64,000 nucleotides of DNA, taken from the NCBI GenBank assembly GCA_028571685.1, contig CM053140.1, positions 145,189,701 to 145,253,700 of the forward strand, given 5' to 3'. Every line of letters starts with the position of its first letter. Position 1 is the stretch's first letter. This document shows positions 43,932-54,182 of the stretch, in pieces. The position numbers and the translations under genes are program-made. Origin of the DNA: Heterohyrax brucei (lineage: Eukaryota; Chordata; Mammalia; Hyracoidea; Procaviidae). Under the pieces are notes generated by a model that did not search any database, was not told the origin of the DNA, and worked only from the letters and a program-made list of their open reading frames with translations.

Positions 43932-44975
43932 TCTTCGGCCTTAATGGAGAGGAAGGTTCAGGATCTCTCCTAGTTACTGTGTCGTGCCTGAAGCCCTGTG
44001 AGTTTTGGCCCTCCTTCCTCACTTGTATACTTGCCTATATCTCCTTCACACCTTCACTTTTCAGAGTTGGGTCTTCCGAATATGCATCTGTCTCAATCCG
44101 AACATGTTTTGTTATTTACATAAATTCTGAGTTTATGATAGAGGTTCTGTATTTTCTTTGACCTCTTCTTTATCTTGATATCTAATGGCTTGGCTGTAAA
44201 ACATACATGTTACACTCACACACAGAGACCACAAGGCACACACACACTCGAGCTGACAGAATTCTCCAGTTTCTGAACCCTGAATTTGTCTTTATGCTGT
44301 TAAAATACTCTTTGCCATCTTGATCTAAATATGCTGGCCAATTTTAAAGCTTTATTGCGTCACATTTTAAGCCTCATCACAGGGCCTAAATGATTCGTAT
44401 TGCCTCCTACTCTGAAGTATAAGCCTTTTAAAAATAAAGTCAGATTATAAATAGAACTGTACTGAAATTACATGTGGCATATAATTAAGTGGTACACATT
44501 TAAGCACTCAGCTGTTTCATAATTCACCAGGATCCGACGCTGCTGAGCTGAAATTCAGAAAAGACACTGCTCTGGTCCTGGGCACCACAGACCAGAGACC
44601 TAGTAGCTACGTATTTGATTCTTTGGAACGTGGTGTGAACAAGCAGTGTTCAGAAGCAGAACGCCCCACTCCAAAGGGGTTTTCTTTCTTCAACTCAGAA
44701 GCATCACATGAAGAGGACAAGATACAAAATCTCGGCTGTCCCGTTAGCCCCTCCCAATGTAGAGGGGCTGCCCTTCCTCTGACTACCTTCTGATAAACTT
44801 CAAAAAGTTACAACTTCCCAGGCAGTGGAGCTGCTTCTCCCTAGGCAGAAAATCCATTGACCAGCACGTGGTTGTCCTTTTTTTTTTTTTTTCCCTGTCC
44901 TTGATACGTTCCAAGTCCAGGGACAGTAGAAGAGCAAGTAATAGATAGAAGGAAGAGATGTCTAAAGTCGCTTAC
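43932..44975. other. Unique sequence, presumed intron/flank of the candidate promoter
   Basis: No recognised repeats apart from a T run at about 44879-44893. If the segment at 44976-45067 is a first exon, this would be the beginning of its intron on the minus strand. Confidence 0.35.
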
Positions 44976-45067
44976 CTGCTACCGAACCCGCAGCTCCCCT
45001 TGCCCCCGTGGAGTGCCGGCCACAGTTAGGTTAGCAGGCTGCCAGCGCGACCGCATCAATATTTAAA
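44976..45067 (-). promoter_or_regulatory. Candidate TATA-type promoter and first exon (minus strand)
   Basis: On the minus strand, a TATA-like tttaaata (45067-45060) is followed by a CpG-containing, GC-rich stretch of about 60 bases (eight or so CpGs in a CpG-depleted window). A splice donor follows, cag|gtaagc, with the exon ending at 44976. Transcription would start around 45,030-45,040. The short exon carries no clear coding frame, as is normal for a 5' UTR exon. No downstream exon is identified in the window. It could equally be a chance arrangement in a small CpG-rich patch. Confidence 0.4.
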
Positions 45068-45586
45068 GGGGAAACTGGACAGGGCAGGAGGCCGTGGAGG
45101 GGGTGGGGGATGAGAAGTAATCTTTTCTGAAAGAGGACACAGAGTATCTTCTTTCCTTCTCTAATGACTTACTGTTTCTTAGCAAGCTTTCTCTGTGCCA
45201 CAAATAAGAACGCAAAAAGGAAGGGGAAATGATGAGAGGAGGCATCAGGGAAGAAAAAAAAAGAGAGCGAGAAAGTAATGAGAAGAGGAAAGAGAAAGTA
45301 AAGGAGATGAGTATTGGGCAAAAAAAAGAGAATTAAGGGAATGGAGGAGAGGAGAAGACTGATGACAAAACTGGAAAAGCAGAGCAATAAGAAAACCCAA
45401 CTGACCTGGGCACTATCAAGGGCTGTGCAATCAATGTGAAAGACCTTTACCCCTTCCAAATCAGGAAAACAAAATTCATATGACTAATATTTACCTCTGC
45501 AAACACTGCTGAATGGTAGAGCAGTAGGAGAGAATCCTTCACTTGCTTTGATCAAGGAGCAGCATTAGAGAAGGGCATTGTTTTAG
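45068..45586. other. Purine-rich tract upstream of the candidate promoter
   Basis: 45,190-45,400 on the plus strand is almost pure A/G ('gggaagaaaaaaaaagagagcgagaaag...gaggagaggagaag'). This could form a triplex or act as a GAGA-type element. No gene or transposon is recognised. Confidence 0.5.
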
Positions 45587-45770
45587 AGGAGTCCTTGGTT
45601 AGCGTAAATGGTTAATACACTCAGCTAGTAACAGAAAAATTAGAGGTATTTGAGAGAAAGGCCTTAAGTTCTACTTCTGAATCATCAGTCATGGAAAATC
45701 CTATGGAACACAGTTCTACTGTGACATATGTCACCATGAGTCAGAATCAACTCAACATAATTAAAAAATA
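45587..45770 (+). mobile_element. AfroSINE, longer subfamily
   Basis: 'ggagtccttggttagcgtaaatggttaatacactcagctagtaac', 'ggaaaatcctatggaacacagttctactgtgacatatgtcaccatgagtcagaatcaactcaac', then an A/T-rich end. Confidence 0.88.
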
Positions 45771-45807
45771 TATACACATATACATATATGTTCGAGCTGA
45801 GTGGTAA

Positions 45808-45963
45808 GAAACAAACTCACTGTTGTTGACACCAATTTGTAGCAACCCTATAGAACTCATTAGAACTGACCCACACAGTCTCTAAGGAACGCCTGGTGGA
45901 TTTGAACTGCCAACATTTTGGTTAGCAGCAGTAGCTTTTAACCACTATGCCACCAGGGTTTCA
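45808..45963 (-). mobile_element. AfroSINE, antisense
   Basis: 'gttgttgacaccaatttgtagcaaccctatagaactcattagaactgacccacacagtctctaaggaacgcctggtgg' and 'gttagcagcagtagcttttaaccactatgccaccagggtttc'. Confidence 0.9.
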
Positions 45964-46970
45964 TGGACATTGAATTTAATCTCTTATTTGATACAAGATT
46001 CAGATTAGTAATTCTCTGTCCTTTTTTTGCACCTCTTTTATAGTAAGGAGGTCATTACCAGAAAAATTGTTCATCTCCATTTTAAATAAAGATCAGATTT
46101 ATAAGGTACTTCCTTCTTTGAGCAGTAAATTATTTCCATGCAGCTTCCATCCAGGTCCTATGTCTGCAAATAAAGAGAAAATATAGAAAAGAAACAAACA
46201 GGAAATAAAGAGAGAACTCAGGGAGAGGGAAAATTATGGTAAAGTGGCTAGGCAATAACTAGAAAGAATAGATAAAGAAAACAATAAATTTTAAAGAGGA
46301 ATAGAAATTGTGACACTAAAGAGAAACGAAAATGGGACACACAAGCAGGATCTAGGAAAATATCCACCAGAGTAGAAAGAGAGAGGGACAGGGTAGAATG
46401 TTTTATCATCTAATTATTAATTTTATTTTCATATCTTTCAGATGACTTTCTTTTTTTAATGCCTTTTCCAAAATTGAACTTCATTGTTCTGGGAAATAAC
46501 GGGGGCAGTTTAATTGTCCTTTTGTGTTATAATTTTGAAAGTGTTATTTTTCTCTAACTTGCAAACACAGCTATAATCTCCACAGTCCAGCTTTTGATAC
46601 AAGAATGATGAAGTTAAATTTGTAATTCTTCTGTCTAACATGGTCATTACACGGTTGGAGATACAGTAATTGCTTTTCTGTTTTTCAAGTGTTAGTGATT
46701 TTTATGCTATAAATAAACTGGATGTTGCCTAGTTGTTCGTAAACAACTTCCATCTGGGGTCCAAAACTACAGTGGTCTTAGCTTGATACATGTTTATGTA
46801 TTGGCAGCATCTGAAATTTGTTAAAAAGAGTTTTATCTACTATTGACTTGTTTCTAGCCATACGTTTCTGAATTTTTAAGTAATTTCCAAATGTGTTTTC
46901 ATTATAATTCAGCATTCTTCATAGACACTATACACACACACACACGTATATACACAATACTTAAATGCTT
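45964..46970. other. Non-coding AT-rich DNA
   Basis: A short (ca)n run lies at about 46933-46947. I see no convincing element or exon. Confidence 0.45.
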
Positions 46971-47141
46971 AAACCAAAAACACTAAGCCCACAGCTGTCG
47001 AGTCAATTCTGACTCCTAGTGACACTATAGTACAAAGCAGAACTAGACTGTCTAGTTTCCACCGAGTGCCTGGTGGATTTGAACTGTCAATTTTGTGGTT
47101 AGCAGCTGTAGCACTTAACTGCTACACTACCATGGTCTCCA
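46971..47141 (-). mobile_element. AfroSINE, antisense
   Basis: 'cacagctgtcgagtcaattctgactcctagtgacactatag', 'gtgcctggtggatttgaactgtc' and 'gttagcagctgtagcacttaactgctacactacc'. Confidence 0.9.
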
Positions 47142-47969
47142 ATATTTATCTAGGCTGCAAAAATAAAGCTGTGGAGAAAAATCTCTTCACGTACTGCTTA
47201 TTTGATTAGAACAATATGAAGGCAATGGCTGTATCAAGGACAGGTTTGCTCCTCCCTTGTGGAGATAAAAAGAAAGCTTAAGGTTTCTATGAAGTTCTCA
47301 GAAATCTTCAGGCGGAAGTAACATTTGTGGTATTAGCACTGTTAATGAATAATGTTCTCAAACTACGTTATTCAAAATAAATGCTTTGTTGCACCAACAC
47401 TCCACCTCTGAATCAAATCCTCTAAATCAACCTTGATTTTGTAGTTTAATATCAACTTTGAGCTAGAACATGTCTTCTATGGTCTTTCCTACTTAAAAAT
47501 CTTTCAGCCTCCTTTTTAATTTTATAGTTCTTTGCTAGTAGTAACAGCACAGTGAGAATTTTTTAAATTATTTTTCTCTGCAATATAAGAATGACAAATA
47601 TGAAATTCAGGAGGGGAAAAAAATAATTTTCATCAAACCAAGATGAAAAGCAATGAGATTTTATTGTTTCAAGAGAGATAATTAAGTCACCTAAATGCTA
47701 TTACAAACGACTATTGTCATCAGATAAACAGTTGTTAATCAGCTGTGATAATTTGTGAGAGTGTTCTTAAAACTTTTTCTTGTCCGTATTATTTGTAATT
47801 GTTTTTTCAGGTTAAATATCTATGCGGCTGTGGTGCAACAGACTCCCTTCCGGGGCCTTTTGCCCATGGATTTTGGAAAAGAAACTTAATACGGTTTCTC
47901 TTAAGTAATTCATCATCTCTGAGGTTATTATGTTTGCCCTTGGTTAACAGATGTCTTATTTTTGAAGTT
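47142..47969. other. Non-coding DNA, nothing recognised
   Basis: No element or exon recognised in about 830 bp. Confidence 0.45.
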
Positions 47970-48131
47970 AAAAAAAAAAAAAACAACAGTGCAGTAGAGT
48001 CGATTCCAACTCACAGCGACCCAATAGGTCAAAGTATAACTGCCCTGTAGAGTTTCCAAGGACCACCTCGCAGATTTGAACTGCCTACCTTTTGGTTAGC
48101 AGACACAGCAGTTAACCACTATGCCACCAGA
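47970..48131 (-). mobile_element. AfroSINE, antisense
   Basis: A13 tract, then 'gcagtagagtcgattccaactcacagcgacccaataggtc' and 'ttagcagacacagcagttaaccactatgccaccag'. Among the better-conserved copies. Confidence 0.92.
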
Positions 48132-48976
48132 AAAAGCAAAAATCACATTCCTCACGCAAGGAATGGGGCTGTGTGGTCTCTTGGCTACATCCATTTTTCT
48201 GGCAGACCAAAATTAAAGGTCTTATTTAAAAAACAGATGATGAATAGTCTAGGCATGAATCTATATCAACATAGATATTTTGTTCACTTTTTCTTCTTCC
48301 AGTACCTTCTTTTCTCTAAATGTAAAGGTGAGTTAAATTGAAGAAGATATTTGTTTCTCAATTTTTCCAACTGTGACACATTTGCAAATATTCCAAAATG
48401 CTACTGTTGCCTTGGCTTTGTTGCTATTATTTATACTTACTCTGTGACACTGTACAAACTGTTTAACCTTCTGGTTTCAGTTTAAATATTTTCAAATAAG
48501 ACCATACCAGGATTGCATATTAGACTAGTCTCTATAATACATACTGTAGAGCTCTTGCCACGTTTGATACTGAGGTGCAGTCTATATACATGATTACTGA
48601 TTCATGCTTATAAAATTACCAAATGATAAGTTACAAATCTCTTATTTTTCTTTCAGGGTAGGAGAATAAATTGGGAAAGAAGAGGGAAAAGATTCTAAAA
48701 AAGCTAAATATTCCTGGTAAGTGGATTCAGTTGATTTATACTCAGGGTTATGTCATTTTTAAAGATTATCGAATGATCATTTTTATTGTAGCATACTGAA
48801 ATATTTCCTGTCGTAAAGCAGAACAAAAACTATGACAATAAAGGGGATAGTTATAGTGCCAACAGGAAAAAGAAATATTTTTTCTAGTGAGAAATGTTAT
48901 CAAAAGGAAAAATGTTATCAAAAAACTTCCCCCCCATAAAAGTTTATTTTTTTGTTTATGAAAAATAAATTGTGTA
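48132..48976. other. Non-coding DNA containing a candidate exon
   Basis: Repeat-free apart from the following SINEs. Strong splice signals enclose 48657-48716 (listed separately). Confidence 0.4.
48657..48716 (+). other. Candidate 60-bp non-coding exon
   Basis: It is preceded by a good acceptor (cttatttttctttcag) and followed by a strong donor (ctg|gtaagtgg). The interior is purine-rich, like many exonic enhancers. All three frames contain a stop, so it could only be an untranslated or lncRNA exon. There is no partner exon in the window, so this may be chance. Confidence 0.25.
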
Positions 48977-49345
48977 AGGAGCCCCTGTGTGGTGCAGGAA
49001 ACTCTGGTGGCATAGTGGTTAAGCGCTACAACTGCCAACCAAATGGTCAGTGGTTCAAACCTGCCAGGCACGCCTTGGAAACCCTCTGGGGCAGTTCTAC
49101 TCTGCGCTACAGGGTTGCTATGAGTTGGAATTGACTCATTGACGGTGGGTCTTTTGGTTTTTGTGTGGTGCAAACAATTAACAAGCTGAGTTGCTAACCA
49201 ACATACTGGAGATTCAGGTCCACCAGAGGCTGCTCAGAAGTAGTGCCTGGTCATCTATTTCCTAAAAGATCTGCCATTGAAAACTCTGTGGAACATAGTT
49301 CTATTCTGACGCAGACGGTGTCATCATGAGTCACAACTGATGCCC
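48977..49345 (+). mobile_element. AfroSINE (longer subfamily) interrupted by another
   Basis: The outer SINE starts 'aaggagcccctgtgtggtgca' (48977-48996) and resumes at 49173 with 'aacaattaacaagctgagttgctaacc...ccattgaaaactctgtggaacatagttctattctgac', ending near 49345. The inner copy lies between. Confidence 0.93.
48997..49161 (+). mobile_element. AfroSINE nested inside another AfroSINE
   Basis: Complete inner copy ('ggaaactctggtggcatagtggttaagcgctacaactgccaacc...gggttgctatgagttggaattgactcattgacggtggg'). Flanked by tgtgtggtgca at 48986-48996 and 49162-49172, an 11-bp target duplication. It is close to the likely family consensus and so younger than its host. Confidence 0.93.
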
Positions 49346-49421
49346 TGCAACCAGCTTCTACACCATGTACTTGCCTGAGAGCAGGGGAAATAATACTAAG
49401 ACATGGTCTTACTGTGTTTTA

Positions 49422-49800
49422 TTACGTGTGTCTTATTGACCATGCAAAGACATACTTGACTGTGGGGATCGTAACAGGTTATAGAAAACATTGTGGAGAA
49501 TGGAAATACCACAACACTTAATTGTGTTTGTGCAGAACCTGATCATAGACCAAAAGACAGTCATTCAAACAGAACAAGGGGACACTGAATGATTTAAAAT
49601 CAGGAAAGATGTATGTCAGGGCTCTGTCCTTTCATTGTACTTATTCAATCTGTGTGCTGAGCAAATAATCCAAAAATCTGGACTATACAAAACAGAACAC
49701 AGCATCAGGATTGGAGGAAGACTCATTAATAATGACACAAACTTGCTGAAAGCCAAGAGGGCTTGAGCACATACTGATGTGATCAAAGGAAAGATATAAT
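49422..49800 (+). mobile_element. RTE LINE fragment (reverse transcriptase region)
   Basis: 'gtgtcttattgaccatgcaaagacatacttgactgtggggatcgtaacagg' is RTE RT text (AFDCVDH-like). It continues 'cagaacaaggggacactgaatgatttaaaatcaggaaagatgtatgtcagggctctgtcc' and ends in the region before the active site. Stops and shifts throughout. Confidence 0.85.
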
Positions 49801-50501
49801 TCTAATGTCATTGAAATGACAGTTTGAAAAAACTGTTGATCACAGAAGGCTGTGGTATTACTGTTTTTACTAGGTTCCCTCACACTGATTTTAATAAATT
49901 GAAAGTCTGTGGTTGAGTCTGTCTTCTTAAGCTCTAAACTCAGTCTGATTATCAAACTGGAAGTTCAGAGTTCATCCTGCCTAGATTAAAATGGGAAAGC
50001 CAGCAACATAAAAATGGTCTCAGAATTTAAGTCCTAATTAGGAAAAAAGAAAAAAATCAGAACCAAGTTGATTTTCTTAAGCCTGCAGCAGCCTTTATTT
50101 ACTATGCTTGAGGCCCTTTGCCAACTTCATGACACTGCAAATCCCCATGCTGCTAATTCAGATCTGGCCTTACAAAATTATTCAGATCTGGCACAAAATT
50201 CAATGGATATGTTAAGGTTTTAGTATGATGCTAGAGAAAAAGCCCTCATGTAGTTCATGCCTGGAATTGCATTTGCTCTGAAATTCATATATATCTTTAA
50301 ACATAATACTTACTTTCACTTCTTTAATCTTTACTTCCATAAACATTTGTTGATGTCTTACTGGGAGCCAGGCACGGTACTCAGAAATTGGGTTATAGGA
50401 ATAAAAATTCCTCACTGAAATGATGGGTTAAATGGAGAAATGGAAATATCTAATAGAGACAATGACTAGTTGAATCTTCAAAATGCTTAAGAAAAAGAAT
50501 A
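49801..50501. other. Non-coding DNA, nothing recognised
   Basis: No element or exon recognised. A direct repeat of 'ttcagatctggc' occurs at about 50158 and 50181. Confidence 0.4.
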
Positions 50502-51051
50502 TGAGATCTGACAACTTAATTGTCTTAAGTGCTATATACTTTATTGCTGACTATCACTATGGTCACCTTCCAAATACTGCCGTTGGGGAGCTATGCACCA
50601 ATGCCAGCACCTAGTCCATTCCTCAAAACAATTTTGGAACATTTTCTGGAATGGCCATTGCACACAGTGGTGTGGTGGCAAGTTCGCAAACTTAATTCTA
50701 GTTGTCTGTGAGGAAGTTTTAGCCAGTAAACAAATGACTGTACTGGAACACCCACCCAACTCACATGATCTGGCCCTCAATGACATTTTTTTTTTGCTTA
50801 AAGATAAAGGAAGTATTGACAGGATGACATTTTGATGACATTCAGGATACCAAGGGTAATAATACCATGACAGCTCTGATGGCCATTCCAGAAAAAGAAT
50901 TCCAGAACTACTTTGAAGAGTAGACTAGGCACTGCCATCAGCGCATAGCTTCCGATGGGGAGTACTTCGAAGGTGACCATACTGATTCTCTGCAGTAAGG
51001 TATATAGCACTTTTTCTAGTATGATTTCCAGAACTTAACTGGTAGTCTTTG
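50502..51051. mobile_element. Fold-back mariner derivative, copy 2
   Basis: 550 bp bounded by TA. The left terminus 'tgagatctgacaacttaattg' and right 'gaacttaactggtagtctttg' are mariner-type inverted repeats. The left arm is the mariner 3' end in antisense (50502-50665). The centre (about 50666-50706) ends 'aacttaattctagtt'. The right arm is the mariner C-terminal end in sense ('gtctgtgaggaag', 'cccaactcacatgatctggccctcaatgac', 'gctctgatggccattcc', 'gaggtgaccat'-type text to the terminus). No transposase is encoded. Same layout and junction as the copy at 20.06-20.57 kb. Confidence 0.9.
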
Positions 51052-51564
51052 TATATGTCGTATGCTAACGTGTATTTCTACAATATTTTTCTAGGAATGA
51101 AAACATCAAATGGCACTGCGGCTGGAGAGTCTGGGGCATCTAGACCACATTTGTAACCTGGGCCTGGAAGAGGAGGAAAAAAGTAGGCAATTAAATTAGA
51201 GCAGAAGTTCTGAAACAGACAATGTGGGTGCTATTAATTTGCTCAGCAACAACATTTGTTTGTATTTTATTTTTATTGTTTTTTTTTTTTTTTTTGAGTG
51301 ATAGTCATATTCAATTACTGAAGAGTTCAGGAAATTAAAACCTATCAAGCTTTTCAATCTAAAGTCCTCTTGTTCCAGATGGGCTGGTCTTTAACCACTC
51401 CCTGCTATTGTTGCTTCATCTTTGACAGACACCAGCCGAGCTCAAGTCCTCTAGTTTGGTTGAAGCCAAAAAGTCTTTGCCTGATTCTCAGTGCAAACCA
51501 ACCATTTGGCAGCCAGTCACACCTGATCAGAGCTTTGCCAGTTGCTACACGTACAAAGAGAAAG
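51052..51564. other. Non-coding DNA with a possible splice acceptor
   Basis: 'tttctacaatatttttctag|gaatgaaaac' at 51094/51095 resembles a splice acceptor. A 19-codon frame starts at 51097. The following donor (aaagtaggc) is weak. A T17-18 run lies at about 51280-51296. Confidence 0.35.
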
Positions 51565-51762
51565 AGTCCCAGTGGTGTATTGACTAAACACTCAGCTGCT
51601 AGCCAGAAGGTTGGCAGTTCTAATACACATAGAACTACACAGAAGAAAGATCTGGTGATCTGTCTCCATAGAGACTGTGGCCTAGGAAACCCATTGAGGT
51701 GGTTCTATTCTGTCATACTGGAAGCTATGCATCAAGACTGATTCAGCAGCACACAACAACTA
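51565..51762 (+). mobile_element. AfroSINE, longer subfamily
   Basis: 'agagtcccagtggtgtattgactaaacactcagctgctagccagaagg', 'gatctggtgatctgtctccatagagactgtggcctaggaaaccc' and tail 'gaagctatgcatcaagactgattcagcagcacacaacaac'. Confidence 0.85.
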
Positions 51763-51807
51763 TATATATATTTGTTACTATATTACATATGCATGGATAC
51801 ACATATA

Positions 51808-51986
51808 TAAAACCTACTAACTGCCTTTGAGTTGATTCCAATGCATAGTACCCCACAGGGATTCCAAAGCTATAATTCTGTTATGTAAGCACACTGCCAC
51901 TTCTTTTCCCCATGGAGCTGCTGGTGTTTCAAACACCCAACCTTTTGGTTGACAATCACTTTAGCAACTGTGTCTCCAGTGCTATA
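51808..51986 (-). mobile_element. AfroSINE, antisense, longer subfamily
   Basis: 'aaacctactaactgcctttgagttgattccaatgcatagtacccc' with the middle 'gctataattctgttatgtaagcacactgccac' and head 'ttttggttgacaatcactttagcaactgtg'. Confidence 0.75.
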
Positions 51987-52269
51987 AATGTATATAGGTA
52001 TATGTTATGTGTGTGTGTGTACATATACATGAATGTATATAACTTTATATGCATTTAAAGTAATGTGATACTGTAATCATACACTGGAGAATCACTTATT
52101 TCCTTGTGGCAATGGTCACTGAAATGTGTTCTACTGATATTTTTAAAGTCATAATTTCATTTGGGATTTTTTAAACTATAAAATCTCCTAACATGAGAAC
52201 AAAAGTGTCTCTGTAATCCATTTTAATTAAAATAAAAGTTACATCCTGTTCGGTCTGATGCTGTTTTAC

Positions 52270-52425
52270 TAATAAAACCTACTGTTGCTGAGTCAATTCT
52301 GACTCACAGCTGTCGTATAGGACAGAGTAGAACTGCCTTAGGGCATTTCCAAGGAGTGCCTGGTGGATTTGAACTGCCAATCTTTTGGTTGGTTTCTGAC
52401 CTCTTAACCACTGATCAGTTAGAAG
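52270..52425 (-). mobile_element. AfroSINE, antisense
   Basis: 'ctactgttgctgagtcaattctgactcacagctgtcgtataggacagagtagaactgcc' and 'tggtggatttgaactgccaatcttttggttgg'. Confidence 0.9.
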
Positions 52426-52442
52426 ACAACACAAATACTCGC

Positions 52443-52934
52443 TGTCATGTATTGAATGTGCTCCTTAAAAAGTCTGTAACGATTTGGCTGTGCAGTAATT
52501 CCTGGTGTTGTGTGATGCTTCTCCATGGTGGAATTCCTGCCTCTATGATGTTAATAAGGGTGGATGGGCGGCAGTTGTGTTGGCAGAGCAGGATTCAACG
52601 TGGAAGTTTATTTTGTGCCTTGATGCTGTCTCTTGCGATATAAAGGGAAAAATCTGGCAGCTAGATTTTGGAACCTCACGCTATCAAGCAAGCAGCACTG
52701 GGAGAAGAGTGTGTCCTTCAGTCCTGAGGTTTCTGATTCAAGACACTCCCTGAACAAAGACTGATCCAACACAAGGACTTTCCTCCAGAGCCCAGTAGAG
52801 GGGAAGCCTTCCCCTGGAGCAGACATCCTGAATTTGGACTTGTAGCCTACCCGACTGTGTAACAATATACTTTCCTTTGTTAAAGACATCCACTGCTGGT
52901 ATCTCTGTTAGAGCAGCTCTAGCTGATTAAAACA
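52443..52934 (+). mobile_element. ERVL/MaLR-type solo LTR
   Basis: 492 bp starting 'tgtcatgtattgaatg' and ending 'gagcagctctagctgattaaaaca'. Shared landmarks with the 25.4-kb LTR: 'cttgatgctgtctcttgcgatataaagg', 'agcagcactgggagaagagtgtgtcctt', 'cttcccctggagcagacatcctgaatttggacttgtagcctacc' and 'gttaaagacatccactgctggtatctctgttagagcag'. The target duplication is not convincing. Confidence 0.85.
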
Positions 52935-53328
52935 CTGGTGTACATCATCTTCTGAATTTCTCTTTCTCAAATGTACCAGGAAGTATGTTTTGTAGACCTC
53001 ACCGGCTTGCTTTCTTGCGGAACAACAGATGGACACGGAAGCACACGATGTGCAATGAAACACTTACTCCTCCTACTCAAGGTTTGCGCTGACAGATTCT
53101 ACCCCGTAATTTTACTCAAATTGTATCACAGCGAAAGCCATCATGGAATTAACCCACTGCCAGCAAATATAATGGGTTGATGACTTTCATTATTACAGTG
53201 GAAACTAAGTCACATTCACTGAAACAGAATTCCGAGAACTCCAATTTTGGTTGATTTGTGCCCTTCATATATTTTCTAGTATTAAAAACCAAATGAAATT
53301 ATGACAACCTTGCAAAACTTCAGCTTGC
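52935..53328. other. Unique sequence, nothing recognised
   Basis: No transposon. A 69-codon open frame (52971-53180) has no recognisable domain. 53,000-53,160 has several CpGs and no repeat signature. Confidence 0.4.
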
Positions 53329-53501
53329 CATGAAAAAAAAAAACTCGCTGCTGTCGAGTTGGGTGTGACTCATAGTGACCCTATAGATTAGAGTAGAACT
53401 GTGCCCGTAGGGGTTTCTAAGGAGCCCCTGGCAGATTTGAACTACCAAGCTTTCCTTAAACAGACATAGCTCTTAACATACTACACCACCAGTGTTTCCA
53501 G
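53329..53501 (-). mobile_element. AfroSINE, antisense
   Basis: 'aaaaaaactcgctgctgtcgagttgggtgtgactcatagtgaccctatag' and 'ggagcccctggcagatttgaactaccaagc', 'acatagctcttaacatactacaccaccagtgtttcc'. Confidence 0.9.
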
Positions 53502-54175
53502 TTCGACATGAAAGCAGGGACAATTCAGTGGAATCCTTGTTGCAGGTATTTGTTGACTCTTGTTAGTGTATTCTTATTGGCATAAATGATTACATCACAG
53601 ATTTTATTCCAAGTTGTAGTTTCATGCACTACTCTTAGATGTTGTTAAAATCCTACTCTGCTTGTGTGATACATTTCTCTTGCATTTTTAATGCAAAATC
53701 ATACATTTTAAAGAGAAATTAAATTGTAGTGAATTCATTCTCAAAAGATGCATTTTAAAAAACTGAGCTTAATTTGAAAGGAAACACATATATCCATACT
53801 CTTTTCCTGAGAAATGTGTAATTACAACCTCAGTGTTAAATTCTCTGCTATGATGGTTGCAAAATACTCTAAGCATCTTTCCCTTCAGTATTAAAACAAG
53901 AACAATCAGCAAATGCTCTGTATTGTTTTAAAGAGTGAAGCTGTTATAGTGCTCCTAATGTAAACACAATAGAAGTGGCTTTTGATAATTTATGTGAAGC
54001 ATGTTATAAACATTTCTTTCCCATCTGGAATGATCATCTTCATGTTCCCACACATCTGACTATTCAAGATGAGATGACCTGTGAGACAACCAAAAAGTAG
54101 GTTCTAGGTAAGCTATTCACAGCAGAATACTCATTAACACAAACCTTCAGGCATTCCCAAGAATTGAGGTGAAAA
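53502..54175. other. Non-coding AT-rich DNA
   Basis: No element or exon recognised in about 675 bp. Confidence 0.45.
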
Positions 54176-54182
54176 GGGCTTA

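Noticed and set aside
43750..43944. Open frame rich in Thr-His repeats
   Set aside because: It is simply the translation of the (CA)n microsatellite.
51095..51182. Exon after the acceptor-like 'tatttttctag'
   Set aside because: The donor is weak (aaa|gtaggc) and the frame closes after 19 codons. No support beyond one splice-like word.
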